Part shown: positions 1 to 9,436 of the stretch, one piece after another | How the letters are laid out: each line of letters starts with the position of its first letter | How positions within the stretch are numbered: the first letter of the stretch is position 1 | From: Nocardia pneumoniae NBRC 100136 | GTDB taxonomy: Bacteria > Actinomycetota > Actinomycetes > Mycobacteriales > Mycobacteriaceae | DNA: 64,000 nucleotides | Direction: 5' to 3' | Assembly: GCF_000308755.1 (NCBI RefSeq) | Contig: NZ_BAGF01000040.1 | Span: forward strand, 1-64,000 | The notes under the pieces: generated by a model | The model's database searches: none | The model's input: only the letters and a program-made list of their open reading frames with translations | Told to the model about the DNA's origin: nothing | Position numbers and translations under genes: made by a program

Positions 1-40
1 CGCGGGAGTTTCTGACGCGGTCGCGTCCACTGATCCCCGT

Positions 41-919
41 TCACCCGTGTCGACCCGCAGTCAGCGCGGCCGTCAATTCGCGTGCCGTCGCACGAGTCGC
101 CTCGATGAAATCATTCCGTTCGCGTCGAGTCGTCGCCGTACGCAATGGTCCGAGCTGAACCTCATACGCCGCATTGCCGTTCGCATCGAAGGCCGGCGCC
201 GCGAGATAACTCAGCGGCAGTACCTCATCCGAATCCAGCTCTGCCCGGCTGAACGGCCGTGACGTGAGCGTCGCGAGCTGCCGAAGAGCGCGAGTACGCA
301 GGTGTGGTCGCAACAGTTCGGATCCCACCGCGCCGAGCAGATCGGCGAGCAAGTCGACCATGCCCGCGTCGTCGGCGCGAGGCCGGAACACCGCCACGCC
401 GCGCTCACGAACCAGCGCCAGCAGCGCACCGGCGATGCGCCGATCCGTTTCGGTCGCGGTGCCCAACCAGGTGTTCTGCTCGCTCGCCGAACGCCACGGC
501 ATCACACTCGCCCCGGCCGGGAACTGCAGCGGAATACGGTGTCCCACCGGAATTCCGGGAACCACACGGTCGGAACCATGCCGTACATCGAGCACGGTGA
601 GCCGATCGGGTTCGATGCGGCTGAACGTCGCGCCATACCCGGTGCGAGCGGCCAGCGCGCCGAGGATGTCGCCGACGCCGTGGGGCAGCGCCGCGCCGTG
701 CAATCCCGCCAGCGCGGGTCCGATGCCGTAGCCACGAGCGGGATCGCGCACTACCCAACCGGCTTCGTCCAACTCGACCAGGATCGCGGTGGCGGTCGCC
801 CTGGCGATGCCGAGCCGCTCGGCGATGCCCGCGACGCTGATCGGCTCACCGGAGGTCGCCAGCAGCGACACGATGTCGATGACTCGCCGTGTCGGCGGCG
901 ATGCGGAGCGATCAGGCAT
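41..919 (-). CDS. IclR-family transcriptional regulator
   Basis: Predicted 292-aa DNA-binding regulator. A winged helix-turn-helix occupies about residues 10-70 (around [15 protein letters not shown]), followed by a divergent effector-binding region. I start it at the ATG at 919 (MPDRSASPP). The frame stays open up to 1504, but that extension lies antisense to the SDR gene and reads as low-complexity shadow. It is transcribed away from the SDR/reductase pair at 1014-2883, with 94 bp between. That gap holds a perfect 16-bp palindrome (983-998) and a related half-site 22 bp away, so it probably controls both itself and the pair. Effector unknown. Confidence 0.85.
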   Translation of the reverse strand: MPDRSASPPTRRVIDIVSLLATSGEPISVAGIAERLGIARATATAILVELDEAGWVVRDPARGYGIGPALAGLHGAALPHGVGDILGALAARTGYGATFSRIEPDRLTVLDVRHGSDRVVPGIPVGHRIPLQFPAGASVMPWRSASEQNTWLGTATETDRRIAGALLALVRERGVAVFRPRADDAGMVDLLADLLGAVGSELLRPHLRTRALRQLATLTSRPFSRAELDSDEVLPLSYLAAPAFDANGNAAYEVQLGPLRTATTRRERNDFIEATRATARELTAALTAGRHG

Positions 920-960
920 GTGCGCAACCTCTTGTCCCAACTCGCGCGAGCAGCTTACGA

Positions 961-998
961 TGACGAATATTAGATTACAGACTGTCGAATATTCGACA
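961..998. promoter_or_regulatory. Probable IclR operator between divergent genes
   Basis: Perfect palindrome TGTCGAATATTCGACA at 983-998, plus a second copy of its core, TGACGAATATTAG at 961-973. The copies share TGnCGAATATTnG and are offset by 22 bp, about two helical turns. The site lies between the divergent starts at 919 and 1014, where an autoregulatory operator is expected. Assignment to the IclR protein is inference from position. Confidence 0.55.
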
Positions 999-1013
999 CC
1001 AGAGGGAGCCCGG

Positions 1014-1805
1014 ATGATTCTGGATCGGTTCCGGATCGACGGACAGGTCGCCGTCGTCACCGGCGGGGGCCGCGGCCTCGGCGCGGCGATCGCCGTCGCG
1101 TTCGCGGAGGCGGGTGCGGACGTTGTCATCGCCGCGCGGACCAAGAGCCAGCTCGACGAGGTCGCCGAGCGCGTTGCCGCCGCCGGGCGGCAGGCGCACG
1201 TGGTGCCCGCGGACCTGAGCGACATCGACGCCACGGCGGCGCTCGCGGCGACGGCGGTCGAACGCTTCGGCCGCCTGGACATCGTGGTGAACAACGTGGG
1301 TGGTGCGCTGCCGTGCCCGCTGCTCGACACGACGCCCGAGGCGCTGACCGAGGCGTTCGATTTCAACGTCACCAATGCGCATGCTCTGGTTCGCGCCGCG
1401 GTGCCGCGGATGCTGGAAACCGCTGGAGGAGGTTCGATTCTGAACATCACCTCCACCATGGGGCGCCTACCCGGACGAGCCTTCGCCGCGTACGGCACCG
1501 CCAAGGCGGCCCTTGCCCACTACACCAAGCTCGCCGCGCTCGACCTGAACCCGCGTATCCGGGTGAACGCGATAGCGCCCGGCGCGATCCTGACCTCGGC
1601 GCTGGAGATCGTCGCGGGCAACGACGCGATGCGGACCGAGCTGGAATCCAAGACGCCGCTGCACCGCATCGGCGAACCCGACGACATCGCCGCGGCCGCG
1701 CTCTACCTGGTTTCCCCCGCGGGGAAGTACCTCACGGGCAAGATTCTCGAGCCCGACGGCGGCTTGATCATCCCGAACCTCGATCTCCCCATTCCGGATC
1801 TGTGA
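1014..1805 (+). CDS. Short-chain dehydrogenase/reductase
   Basis: 263-aa classical SDR that should oxidise or reduce an alcohol/ketone with NAD(P)(H); substrate unknown. Visible are the cofactor loop TGGGRGLG (residues 16-23), NNVGG in place of the usual NNAG, the catalytic Ser in NITST, the Tyr/Lys pair in YGTAK, and the C-terminal EPDGG typical of the family. Start chosen at the ATG at 1014, preceded by AGAGGGAG; an ATG at 958 would add residues with no homology. The next gene starts 1 bp after its stop, so the two are very likely cotranscribed and coupled. Confidence 0.88.
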   Translation: MILDRFRIDGQVAVVTGGGRGLGAAIAVAFAEAGADVVIAARTKSQLDEVAERVAAAGRQAHVVPADLSDIDATAALAATAVERFGRLDIVVNNVGGALPCPLLDTTPEALTEAFDFNVTNAHALVRAAVPRMLETAGGGSILNITSTMGRLPGRAFAAYGTAKAALAHYTKLAALDLNPRIRVNAIAPGAILTSALEIVAGNDAMRTELESKTPLHRIGEPDDIAAAALYLVSPAGKYLTGKILEPDGGLIIPNLDLPIPDL

Positions 1806-1806
1806 C

Positions 1807-2883
1807 ATGACATATCGCGTAGTGCACTGGGGCACCGGCAATGTCGGCAGGCATGCCTTGGCGGGCGTCATCGCCCACCCCGACCTGGAACTGACGGGCG
1901 TATGGGTGTCCGGTCCGGCCAAGGACGGTATGGACGCGGGAACGCTTGCGGGACTCGACCATTCGGTCGGCGTCACCGCGACGACCGATGCCGAGACCTT
2001 GCTCGCGTCGCGGCCGGACTGCGTCGTCTACTGCTCGATGACCGACAACCGGCTGTTCGAGGCCGTGCAGGATCTGCAGCGCATTCTCGCCGCGGGAATC
2101 AACGTCGTCGCCTGTGCCCCGGTGTTCTTCCAGTATCCCTATGGGGTGCTCCCGGACGAACTGCTGAAGCCAGTGCAGGAGGCTGCCGCGCAAGGGAATT
2201 CGTCGCTGTGGGTCAACGGCATCGATCCGGGGTTCGCCAATGACCTGCTTCCGCTCGCGCTCGCCGGGACGTGTCTGCGTATCGACCAGGTGCGTTGCCT
2301 GGAGATCGTGGATTACGCCAGCTACGACAATCGCGAGGTCATGTTCGACATCATGGGCTTCGGCAAGTCCGTCGACGACATCCCGATGCTGCTGCAACCC
2401 GGCGTGCTGTCGCTGGCCTGGGGCGGCACCGTCCGCCAGTTGGCCGCGGGAATCGGCGTCACCCTCGACGCCGTCACCGAGACCTATGAGCGGATCCCGG
2501 CTCCGGCGTCGTTCGACATCGCGACCGGGCATATCGCCGAAGGCACCGCCGCCGCCTTGCGTTTCGAAGTGCGCGGCATGGTCGGCGACGTGCCCGTCAC
2601 GGTGCTGGAACACGTGACCCGCCTGCGGCCGGACCTGTGCCCGGACTGGCCGCAGCCCGCGCATCCCGAAGGCTCCTACCGGGTCGAGATCACCGGCGAG
2701 CCCAGCTACGCGATGGACCTGGTCGCCTCGAGCCGCAACGGCGACCACAACTACGCGACGCTGGTAGCCACCGGCATGCGCATCGTCAACGCCGTTCCCG
2801 CCGTAATCGCGGCACCGCCCGGGATTCTTACCGCGCTGGACCTGCCATTGATCACCGCACCGGCGGACCGCCCGAGCCGTTGA
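1807..2883 (+). CDS. DapB-like NAD(P)-dependent dehydrogenase
   Basis: 358-aa protein with an N-terminal Rossmann motif (HWGTGNVGRHAL, residues 7-18) of the dihydrodipicolinate-reductase-like type. Actinobacterial paralogues of this length are usually named dihydrodipicolinate reductase or NAD(P)H-dependent amine dehydrogenase. True lysine-pathway DapB is near 250 aa, so a lysine-biosynthesis role is unlikely. It follows the SDR stop by 1 bp. The IclR-SDR-reductase layout suggests a small catabolic operon for an unidentified carbonyl or amine substrate. Confidence 0.75.
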   Translation: MTYRVVHWGTGNVGRHALAGVIAHPDLELTGVWVSGPAKDGMDAGTLAGLDHSVGVTATTDAETLLASRPDCVVYCSMTDNRLFEAVQDLQRILAAGINVVACAPVFFQYPYGVLPDELLKPVQEAAAQGNSSLWVNGIDPGFANDLLPLALAGTCLRIDQVRCLEIVDYASYDNREVMFDIMGFGKSVDDIPMLLQPGVLSLAWGGTVRQLAAGIGVTLDAVTETYERIPAPASFDIATGHIAEGTAAALRFEVRGMVGDVPVTVLEHVTRLRPDLCPDWPQPAHPEGSYRVEITGEPSYAMDLVASSRNGDHNYATLVATGMRIVNAVPAVIAAPPGILTALDLPLITAPADRPSR

Positions 2884-3253
2884 ACCGCATGGGTCCGATC
2901 GATCAACGATCCAGATCCTCCGTCCGCCTGGGCATACATCATCCATCGGGCGAGCCTGGCCACCGCGCGGACGGTGCCAGGTGAACAGGGAAGGCGCACA
3001 ACGCGGACCTGTATTGGTCATCCTGGCCAGGTGCGCAATGCGGGCGGCGGGTGGACTTGCCCGGCGTGGAGGCACCCGCTTCCCGGATAGCCCTGGCTGG
3101 TCTCTCCCTGCGTGCCAGGCGGCTGGCTCCCGTTGTGTGACGCGCGGATGGCGCGAAGTGCCCGCCTCGACGGTGGTGACCACCGCGCTGCCGTCGGGGG
3201 CGGGCGGTGTGGTTCGTCCTCCCAGGCCGCGACGTGGATGGCGTCCGTTCCAC
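2884..3253. other. Gene-poor spacer
   Basis: About 370 bp between the DapB-like gene and the converging aminotransferase gene. Several frames are open, but all give Arg/Pro-rich low-complexity translations with no recognisable domain, and no clear hairpin with a U-run was found. I see no supportable gene here. Confidence 0.5.
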
Positions 3254-4306
3254 CTACCCGGCGCGCAATGCCGACAGCGCCCGGTCGATATCCTCGATGC
3301 TGTTGTAGAGGTGGCAGGCGAACCGCACCCCACCTGCCCGCGCCGCGGCGATGACATTCGCCTCCGCCAGCCGGGCCGCCGCGTCCGCGGCGCCGGGCAC
3401 GGAGACGATGGCGGAGCGCGCCGCGACAGGTTGGAAGCCGAGTTCACGCAGCCCGTCGCGGAATCGGTCGGCCAGCTCCAGGTTGTGCGCGCCGATCTTG
3501 TCGACGGTGAGTTCCTCGATCAGCGACAGTCCCGCCAGCGCGGCGATGACGCCGAGCCAGTCCGGGGTCGCGTCGAAGCGTCGTGCCGTGGGAGGCAACG
3601 CGACCGGACGGTAGAGCTCGGCCCAGCGGTCCTCGGCGGCGTACCAGCTGGACCCGACCGGCCGCAGCTCGGTGACGAACTCGGGCGCCGTGGCGAAGAA
3701 CGCGACGCTGCGCGCACCGATCAACCATTTGAAGCTGGCGCAGACCCAATAATCCGCGTCGGCGAACCGTAGCGGCAGCCAGCCCGCGGCCTGCGTGGCG
3801 TCCACCAGCAGCCGCGCGCCGCTCGCCCGGGTGGCCGCGCGCAACTCCGCCAGGTCGGTGACGCGGCCGTCCGCGGACTGGACCACGCTCACCGCGACCA
3901 GCGCGGTCTCCGGTCGCACCTGCGCGGCCAGCTCCGGCAACGGAACGAACCGCACTGCGAGATCGCCGCGATACACGAAAGGCATGGAGACCGAAGAGAA
4001 TTCGCCTTCCGGCAACAGCACCTCCGCCCCTGCCGGCAGTGCCGCGGCCACCGGCGCGATCAGGCCCGCGACACCGCCGCCGAGCGCGATGTCGTCGAGG
4101 GTCGCGCCGTCGAGCAGGCGGGCGAACCCGGCCCGCAGGTCGGGCACCAGGAGATCCAGCGACGATCCCGGCCCGCCGCGGCCCGTGGCCCAGCTGGCGC
4201 TGGCGTCGCGCACCGCGGCCAGCGCTCGGGCGGAGGGCAGACCGTAGGAGGCCGTGTTGAGGTAGGTGGTTTCGAGCGTGTACTCGTCAGGCGCTAGAGA
4301 GGACAT
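3254..4306 (-). CDS. Class-V PLP aminotransferase (cysteine-desulfurase-like)
   Basis: 350-aa fold-type-I PLP enzyme of the aminotransferase class-V family. The N-terminus (ETTYLNTASYGLPS) has the family's typical opening. The cofactor lysine is the K of ASFKWLIGARS, and the acidic ring-contact residue is in LLVDATQAAGW. No distal catalytic Cys loop of a housekeeping IscS is evident, so a desulfurase role is uncertain; it could equally be a lyase or transaminase. Start at the ATG at 4306 (MSSLAPDEY); the longer frame to 4597 runs through the neighbouring NTF2-like gene in another phase. Confidence 0.8.
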   Translation of the reverse strand: MSSLAPDEYTLETTYLNTASYGLPSARALAAVRDASASWATGRGGPGSSLDLLVPDLRAGFARLLDGATLDDIALGGGVAGLIAPVAAALPAGAEVLLPEGEFSSVSMPFVYRGDLAVRFVPLPELAAQVRPETALVAVSVVQSADGRVTDLAELRAATRASGARLLVDATQAAGWLPLRFADADYWVCASFKWLIGARSVAFFATAPEFVTELRPVGSSWYAAEDRWAELYRPVALPPTARRFDATPDWLGVIAALAGLSLIEELTVDKIGAHNLELADRFRDGLRELGFQPVAARSAIVSVPGAADAAARLAEANVIAAARAGGVRFACHLYNSIEDIDRALSALRAG

Positions 4307-4389
4307 CTCCGCAGCATCCGCCCGGCTGGGTGGTACCGTCCAGCGCCACCGCCGGGATAGTGGACCGTTTTCCGGTCCCGGCGCACCCG

Positions 4390-4866
4390 CTATTTCTCGG
4401 ACGCCCACATGTTGGACAGCAACTGGAAGCTCGGTGTGTCCGACAGTGCCTGCATGGATTCGTAGATGCGCTCGTACGCGGTCGAGGTGATACGCCACTG
4501 GCCGTCGGCGTCCCGGCGGTAGGTGTCGGTGTAGTACCCGGCTCCCCGGATCAGCACGCCGTACTCGGTGGCGATCACGGTGTCCTCGAAAGCCCATGAA
4601 CCCCTGGCCGTCTCGCCGTCGACACGGATCTCCGGATGGTTGGCGACGTGCACCGTGACGACCGAGGGTCCGAGATTCTCCCGCATGAACGCGGTGATGG
4701 CGTCACGGCCGTCCAGGTGCAACGGCCGGCCCATGGCGTGGGTGCCGTAGCGTCCGGTCGCGTCGGCGGCGAGGGTGTCGGCGAACTCATCCCACTTCTT
4801 GAGATCCAGGGTGCGGAAGTAGCGGTACTTCAGCTGGCGGACGGCTTCGATGACGTCGAGATCCAT
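4390..4866 (-). CDS. SnoaL/NTF2-like domain protein
   Basis: 158-aa protein of the NTF2-like (SnoaL_4) alpha+beta barrel family, a fold used by isomerases, dehydratases and polyketide cyclases. The opening helices (AVRQLKYRYFRTLDLKKWDEF) and the strand series ending RITSTAYERI are characteristic, and the length matches stand-alone members. The downstream aminotransferase gene on the same strand starts 83 bp after its stop, so cotranscription is possible. No substrate can be inferred. Confidence 0.75.
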   Translation of the reverse strand: MDLDVIEAVRQLKYRYFRTLDLKKWDEFADTLAADATGRYGTHAMGRPLHLDGRDAITAFMRENLGPSVVTVHVANHPEIRVDGETARGSWAFEDTVIATEYGVLIRGAGYYTDTYRRDADGQWRITSTAYERIYESMQALSDTPSFQLLSNMWASEK

Positions 4867-5053
4867 CCGTCGAGCGTGGCACGCGCCGCCGCGTCAGACA
4901 AGAACGCGTTCTATTGCGCGGCGTCGGCCGGAGTGTCGCGGAGTGCGGCTGGCCGGTGTCGAACCGGCATGATCGGGTACCCGGATCACGGGCGCCCTCG
5001 TGCGGCCACGAGAGCACCCATGGAGCCGACCTCGTCACAACAGGGGAATCGTG

Positions 5054-5353
5054 ATGACCGACCGTCCCGCCGGCAACGACGCACACCAGGAACCCATCGA
5101 CCAGGACCTCGCCCTGAAAGCGGCCGCCGAGCGCTTGGAGGACGAATTCGACGGCGTGGTCAGCGAAGCGGCGATCGAGGATCATCTGCACTCGTCGTAC
5201 GACCATTTCGCCGATCACGCCACCGTCAGGAACTATTTGCCGCTGCTCGCCGAGCGGTACACCCGCGAGTGGCTGGTCGATCTTGCGGAATCCTCGCGCG
5301 AATCCGGCCAGTCCCGGGCAGGTCGGCCACCCGCACCGGCGAATGGGACGTAG
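5054..5353 (+). CDS. Three-helix bundle dimerization domain protein
   Basis: 99-aa protein matching the small helical domain found alone or at the N-terminus of actinobacterial low-molecular-weight phosphatase/arsenate-reductase proteins. The core reads EDEFDGVVSEAAIEDHLHSS, then an NYLPLLAERYTREWL helix. Start set at the ATG at 5054 (MTDRPAGND), with GGGGAATCG upstream; the frame is open from 5000. No phosphatase domain is attached or adjacent, so it may act as a free partner. Confidence 0.6.
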   Translation: MTDRPAGNDAHQEPIDQDLALKAAAERLEDEFDGVVSEAAIEDHLHSSYDHFADHATVRNYLPLLAERYTREWLVDLAESSRESGQSRAGRPPAPANGT

Positions 5354-5452
5354 CCGCCCGATCGCTGGCGGCTCGTCGAAATGATCCGCCGAATCGCCCC
5401 TGCGCGAGGCGATTACTTCTAAGCTCTACGCGAGCGCGTGTGGAGGTTGGTT

Positions 5453-6268
5453 ATGGCGGTCGAGGTGATGACCGGACAGGTCCAGGCCAGGACCGGCCAG
5501 CCGCCGGTATCGATGATCGAGCGGATGACGCTGATACTGGACGCTTTCGACGGCGCGACGCCGACGCTCACCCTCGTGGGACTCGCCGAGCGCACCGGGC
5601 TGCCGCGGTCCACGGTGCACCGCATCTTGGACCAACTGATCCGGTTGCGCTGGCTGGCGCACGCACCCGGCGGTTATCGGCTCGGCGTGCGCACGCTCGA
5701 ACTGGGCGGGCTTGCCGCCGACCACAACGAGATCCGTGATGTGGTGAGTCCGATGCTGCACGATCTGAGTCAGCAGACCGGCATGGTGGGTCACCTCGGC
5801 GTCTTGGACGGACCCGAGGTGCTGTACCTGGACAAGGTCGGCCGGTTCGCCGCGACCGTGCCCACACGGCTCGGCGGCCGGATGCCCGCGCACAGTACGG
5901 CACTGGGCAAAGCGCTGCTGGCCACGCTGGAACCGAGCATCGTGGAGGCGTCCTTCCGCGACCGCCTCCCGCAGCTGACCGCGCGCACCCTCGCCGACCG
6001 GGCCGAACTGCACCGCGAGCTCGGCCGCATCCGCAACCGGCAGGGTGTCGCGGTGGACAACGAGGAGTCGGTTCCGGGTATCGCGTGCGTGGCCGTGCCG
6101 ATTCGGGGGCGCGGTGCGGCCGTGGCGGCCGTGGCGGCGGTGTCGCTGTCGGGTCAGATCGGCGGCGACCGGGCGACGTTGGATACCGCGCGGCTGGCCC
6201 GGCTGCTGGTCGAGGTGGCTCACGAAGCGGGCCGCTCGCTGTTTCCCCGGCATGTGCGCTGGCGTTAG
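5453..6268 (+). CDS. IclR-family transcriptional regulator
   Basis: 271-aa regulator with a canonical IclR arrangement: N-terminal winged HTH (about residues 20-85, GLAERTGLPRSTVHRIL) and a C-terminal effector domain with the usual GxxxPxHxTALGKALLA block (GRMPAHSTALGKALL) and a later VPGIACVAVPI block. Start at the ATG at 5453, with TGGAGG 8 bp upstream. No metabolic gene is directly beside it, so its target is unclear. It is a more typical IclR protein than the one at 41-919. Confidence 0.88.
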   Translation: MAVEVMTGQVQARTGQPPVSMIERMTLILDAFDGATPTLTLVGLAERTGLPRSTVHRILDQLIRLRWLAHAPGGYRLGVRTLELGGLAADHNEIRDVVSPMLHDLSQQTGMVGHLGVLDGPEVLYLDKVGRFAATVPTRLGGRMPAHSTALGKALLATLEPSIVEASFRDRLPQLTARTLADRAELHRELGRIRNRQGVAVDNEESVPGIACVAVPIRGRGAAVAAVAAVSLSGQIGGDRATLDTARLARLLVEVAHEAGRSLFPRHVRWR

Positions 6269-6477
6269 GGTTCTCGGGCCGGGCCCGCTCGTGCGGCCAG
6301 AGGTTCTGCCGTCGAATCATTTCCGATCGACAGCGATGCGGTGCGGGTGGAATGCTCGAATTTTGCCTGTCGCTTGCTGAACGGCGTGTCTTTCACAGTG
6401 AAGAATTTTCGTTCGCGGTGTGTGCGGATAGCGGGACTGCTTTCCTGGAGAAGTCAGGATGGACAGTCCGCGAGTAG

Positions 6478-7065
6478 GTGAGCCGGAGTCGGGGAGCGAT
6501 GCACCGGGTACCGATCCAACAGCGACCATTCCGATCCGAATGGCTATGGTTCGCGGCAGGCGTGCTGGGCACCGTCGCCGCGGTGGTCTGGCTGGCGCGG
6601 CCGTCGGCGCCCGCGTGCGGTGCCAACCACGAGGCGGCTTCGACGTCGCGATTGCCGGTAGTCGCCGTCACTTTCGCGCCGGTGGTGTCCGGCGAGGCAC
6701 TGCACGACGAGTTCGGCCGGTCGGTGTCGTGTTCGCTCCGGGAGCTGCCGACGGACCACGCCCATGCCGTCGTGCCGGCGGATGACGGCCGTGCCGACCA
6801 GTGTGGCGCGTATCTCGGCCTCCAGGCTGGGCACGTGCCCGCGCTCGTCGTCGGCGGTTGCCCGGAATATACTGCGGGACAAACGAATCCGAGCGCGCAG
6901 ACCTTCGTGCACATCGCCGATTCGTTCGACGGTGTGGTCCGAGTCCGGTACCGATTGGTGCGCGACAACCAACCGGCGCCGGACCTGACCTACGAGGTGG
7001 CGCCGGACCTGTCCGCCTCCTGGTTCGCCGTTCTGATCGGCGGCACCGAGAACGGCAGGAGATGA
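6478..7065 (+). CDS. Hypothetical membrane-anchored exported protein
   Basis: Up to 195 aa with one N-terminal hydrophobic helix (LWFAAGVLGTVAAVVWLA) followed by a presumed extracytoplasmic domain containing four Cys. No family recognised. The start is doubtful: GTG at 6478 lacks a good ribosome site, ATG at 6499 has GGGGAG only 2 bp away, and a better-placed ATG at 6459 (after CTGGAGAAG) opens a different frame that would need a frameshift. It lies head to tail against the FAD-dehydrogenase gene, with 7 bp between the stops. Confidence 0.55.
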   Translation: MSRSRGAMHRVPIQQRPFRSEWLWFAAGVLGTVAAVVWLARPSAPACGANHEAASTSRLPVVAVTFAPVVSGEALHDEFGRSVSCSLRELPTDHAHAVVPADDGRADQCGAYLGLQAGHVPALVVGGCPEYTAGQTNPSAQTFVHIADSFDGVVRVRYRLVRDNQPAPDLTYEVAPDLSASWFAVLIGGTENGRR

Positions 7066-7072
7066 TCCGGCC

Positions 7073-8764
7073 TCAGGCGAGTTTCGCGGCCAGCGCACGC
7101 CCGGCGGCGCGGCCGGAGAAGATGCACCCGCCGAGGAAGGTGCCCTCCAGCGCGTTGTAACCGTGCACACCGCCGCCGCCGAACCCGGCGACCTCACCCA
7201 CGGCGTAGAGGCCGGGGAATGCGGTGCCGTCCGGCTTGATCACCTGCGAATCCAGATCGGTCTGCAAGCCGCCCAGGGTTTTGCGGGTGAGAATGTTCAG
7301 CCGCACGGCGATCAGCGGACCGGCGGCTGGATCGAGGATCCGGTGTGGTTTGGCCACCCGGCCCGCCTTGTCCCCGATGTACCGGCGCGCGTTGGCGATC
7401 GCCGTCAGCTGGCTGTCCTTGGTGTACTTGTTGGCCAGTTCCCGGTCGCGGGCGACGATCTGGCGTTCCAGGTCGTCGTAGTCCAGCTGGGGTCCGCGTG
7501 CGATCTTGTTCATGCCGTCGACCAGCTCGCGCAACGTGTCCGCGACGACGAAGTCCACACCGTGCTGTTTGAACGCCTCCACGGGGCCAGGCGCCCCTTT
7601 GGCGACTCGGCTCTGGAGCGTGAGCTTCAGGCTTTTGCCGGTGATGTCCGGGTTCTGCTCGGAGCCCGAGAGCGCGAACTCCTTCTCGATGATCGACTGG
7701 GTCAGCACGAACCAGGAGTAGTCGTAGCCGGACTTCAGGATCTCCTTCATCGTGGTGGTGGTGTCGAATCCGGGGAAACACGGTGGGGGCAGGCGCTTTC
7801 CGTTCGCGTCGAACCACATCGAGGACGGGCCCGGGATGATCCGGATGGCGTGGTCTGGCCAGATCGGGTTCCAGTTGACGATGCCCTCGGTGTAGTGCCA
7901 CATCCGGTCCCGGTTGACGATGGCGCCGCCCGCCGCCTCGGTGATGCCGAGCATCCGCCCGTCGACATGGGCGGGGACGCCGGAGATCAGCGTCTCCGGG
8001 CACGGGCCGAGCCGCTCGGTGGGCCAGTTGCGCCGGATCAGCTCGTGATTGTGACCGATGCCGCCGGAGGCCACGATCACGGCCTTCGCGCGGAACTCGA
8101 ACTCGCCCACCTTGTTCCGTGACGAGGCGCGGCCGCGCTCCAGATCGGTGTCCTCCAGCACGGTGCCGCGCACGCCGACCACCGCGCCGTCGGCCACGAT
8201 GAGCTCGTCCACCTGGTGGCGGAAGCTGAACCGGACCAGCCCGCGGTGCTCGGCCTCCAGCACCGGCTCGGCGAAGACCCGGACCACTTCGGGGCCGGTA
8301 CCCCAGGTCAGGTGGAAGCGCGGCACCGAATTGCCGTGCCCGTCGGCGAGCCCACTGCCGCGTTCGGCCCAGCCCACCAGCGGCGTCACGCGCAGACCGA
8401 GCTCACGCAGGTAGTCCCGCTTCTCGGTGGCGGCGAAGCGCACGTAGGCCTGCGCCCACTGCCTGGCCCAGTGATCCTCGTCGTCGCGGTCGAACCCGGC
8501 CGAGCCGAGCCAATCCTGCAGGGCGAGATCGTAGGAATCCTTGATGCCCAGCCGCCGCTGCTCGGGACTGTCGACGAAGAACAGCCCGCCCAGCGACCAG
8601 AACGCCTGACCACCGAGATTGTTGCGGTTCTCCTGGTCGAGCACGTGCACGGTGCGGCCCGCCCGGACCAGTTCGTAGGTGGCGACCAGGCCGGCCAGCC
8701 CGGCGCCGACGACGAGGACATCCGCCTCCGGCGCCACATCGCGACTGCTGTGGGACATGTTCAT
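7073..8764 (-). CDS. FAD-binding dehydrogenase (KsdD/fumarate-reductase-like)
   Basis: 563-aa flavoprotein. The N-terminal FAD motif is VLVVGAGLAGLVATYELVRAG, cut here to VVGAGLAGLVATYE, followed by an acidic strand end (VHVLDQE). The middle substrate domain and C-terminal LYAVGEVAGFGGGGVHG block match the fumarate-reductase/3-ketosteroid-dehydrogenase family. Such proteins dehydrogenate ketosteroids or related substrates; which one is not shown. Its ATG at 8764 overlaps the TetR stop by 4 bp (ATGA), so the two are translationally coupled and it is probably regulated by that TetR. Confidence 0.82.
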   Translation of the reverse strand: MNMSHSSRDVAPEADVLVVGAGLAGLVATYELVRAGRTVHVLDQENRNNLGGQAFWSLGGLFFVDSPEQRRLGIKDSYDLALQDWLGSAGFDRDDEDHWARQWAQAYVRFAATEKRDYLRELGLRVTPLVGWAERGSGLADGHGNSVPRFHLTWGTGPEVVRVFAEPVLEAEHRGLVRFSFRHQVDELIVADGAVVGVRGTVLEDTDLERGRASSRNKVGEFEFRAKAVIVASGGIGHNHELIRRNWPTERLGPCPETLISGVPAHVDGRMLGITEAAGGAIVNRDRMWHYTEGIVNWNPIWPDHAIRIIPGPSSMWFDANGKRLPPPCFPGFDTTTTMKEILKSGYDYSWFVLTQSIIEKEFALSGSEQNPDITGKSLKLTLQSRVAKGAPGPVEAFKQHGVDFVVADTLRELVDGMNKIARGPQLDYDDLERQIVARDRELANKYTKDSQLTAIANARRYIGDKAGRVAKPHRILDPAAGPLIAVRLNILTRKTLGGLQTDLDSQVIKPDGTAFPGLYAVGEVAGFGGGGVHGYNALEGTFLGGCIFSGRAAGRALAAKLA

Positions 8765-9399
8765 CCTTCGGTTGCGGTGCTGTAGGCCAGCACGACGTGG
8801 TGGAAGAGTTCGGTGCGCCGCTCCCGCGCGACGCGATTGTCCGGCTCCAGCAGCACCTGCACGCTGGTGCCGTCGTGGACGGCGATCAGTGCCTGGCCGA
8901 ACGCGTCCGGGTCCGGCACGGTACGGCCGCCGCGCGCGAGCGCCGCGACGATCGTCGGCATGAGCGCCGCGACGATCGCCTCCTCGCGCGCGGCCATCAC
9001 CCGGCGCAGTGCGGGCGTGCGCAGGGCGTGCGCGGTGAACTCGGCGGTGATCCGGTACCAGCCGTCGTCGATCGGGACCGCTCGTTCCAGTCGTTCGACG
9101 GCGGTGCGGACGTCGTCGGTGCCGTCCGCCGCGATCTCGTCGAGGATGGCGCTCGCTTGGGCGAGCATCGCCGTCGAGCGTTCCTCCCACATGGCCAGGA
9201 ACAGCTCGTCCAGCGAGCTGAAGTTGGAGTAGAACGCGCCGCGGGTGAAACCGGCGCGCTCGCAGACCCGCTCCACGGTGGCGCGGCCGAATCCCTCCTC
9301 GGCGAAGGCCTCGTAGGCGGCGGTGAGCAGCCGGTTCCTGGTCTCCGCGCGTCGGCGGGTGACCCGGACGGGCGCGGCCCGCACGGCATCGGATGTCAT
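8761..9399 (-). CDS. TetR-family regulator of the FAD-dehydrogenase operon
   Basis: 212-aa TetR protein. The HTH is at about residues 20-65 (LTAAYEAFAEEGFGRATVERV, then AGFTRGAFYSNFSSLDELF). The C-terminal ligand domain is unassigned. Start at the ATG at 9399, with an excellent AGGAGG 5 bp upstream. Two perfect inverted repeats at 9437-9468 lie just upstream in its promoter region, which points to autoregulation of the TetR-dehydrogenase operon. The ligand is probably a substrate or product of the dehydrogenase, by analogy with such operons. Confidence 0.87.
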   Translation of the reverse strand: MTSDAVRAAPVRVTRRRAETRNRLLTAAYEAFAEEGFGRATVERVCERAGFTRGAFYSNFSSLDELFLAMWEERSTAMLAQASAILDEIAADGTDDVRTAVERLERAVPIDDGWYRITAEFTAHALRTPALRRVMAAREEAIVAALMPTIVAALARGGRTVPDPDAFGQALIAVHDGTSVQVLLEPDNRVARERRTELFHHVVLAYSTATEG

Positions 9400-9436
9400 C
9401 GGGCACCTCCTCGGATCACCGGAATCCGGCCACCAG

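Noticed and set aside
2939..3253. 104-codon minus-strand frame as a gene
   Set aside because: Arg/Pro/His-rich translation without a domain or ribosome site, in a spacer between converging genes.
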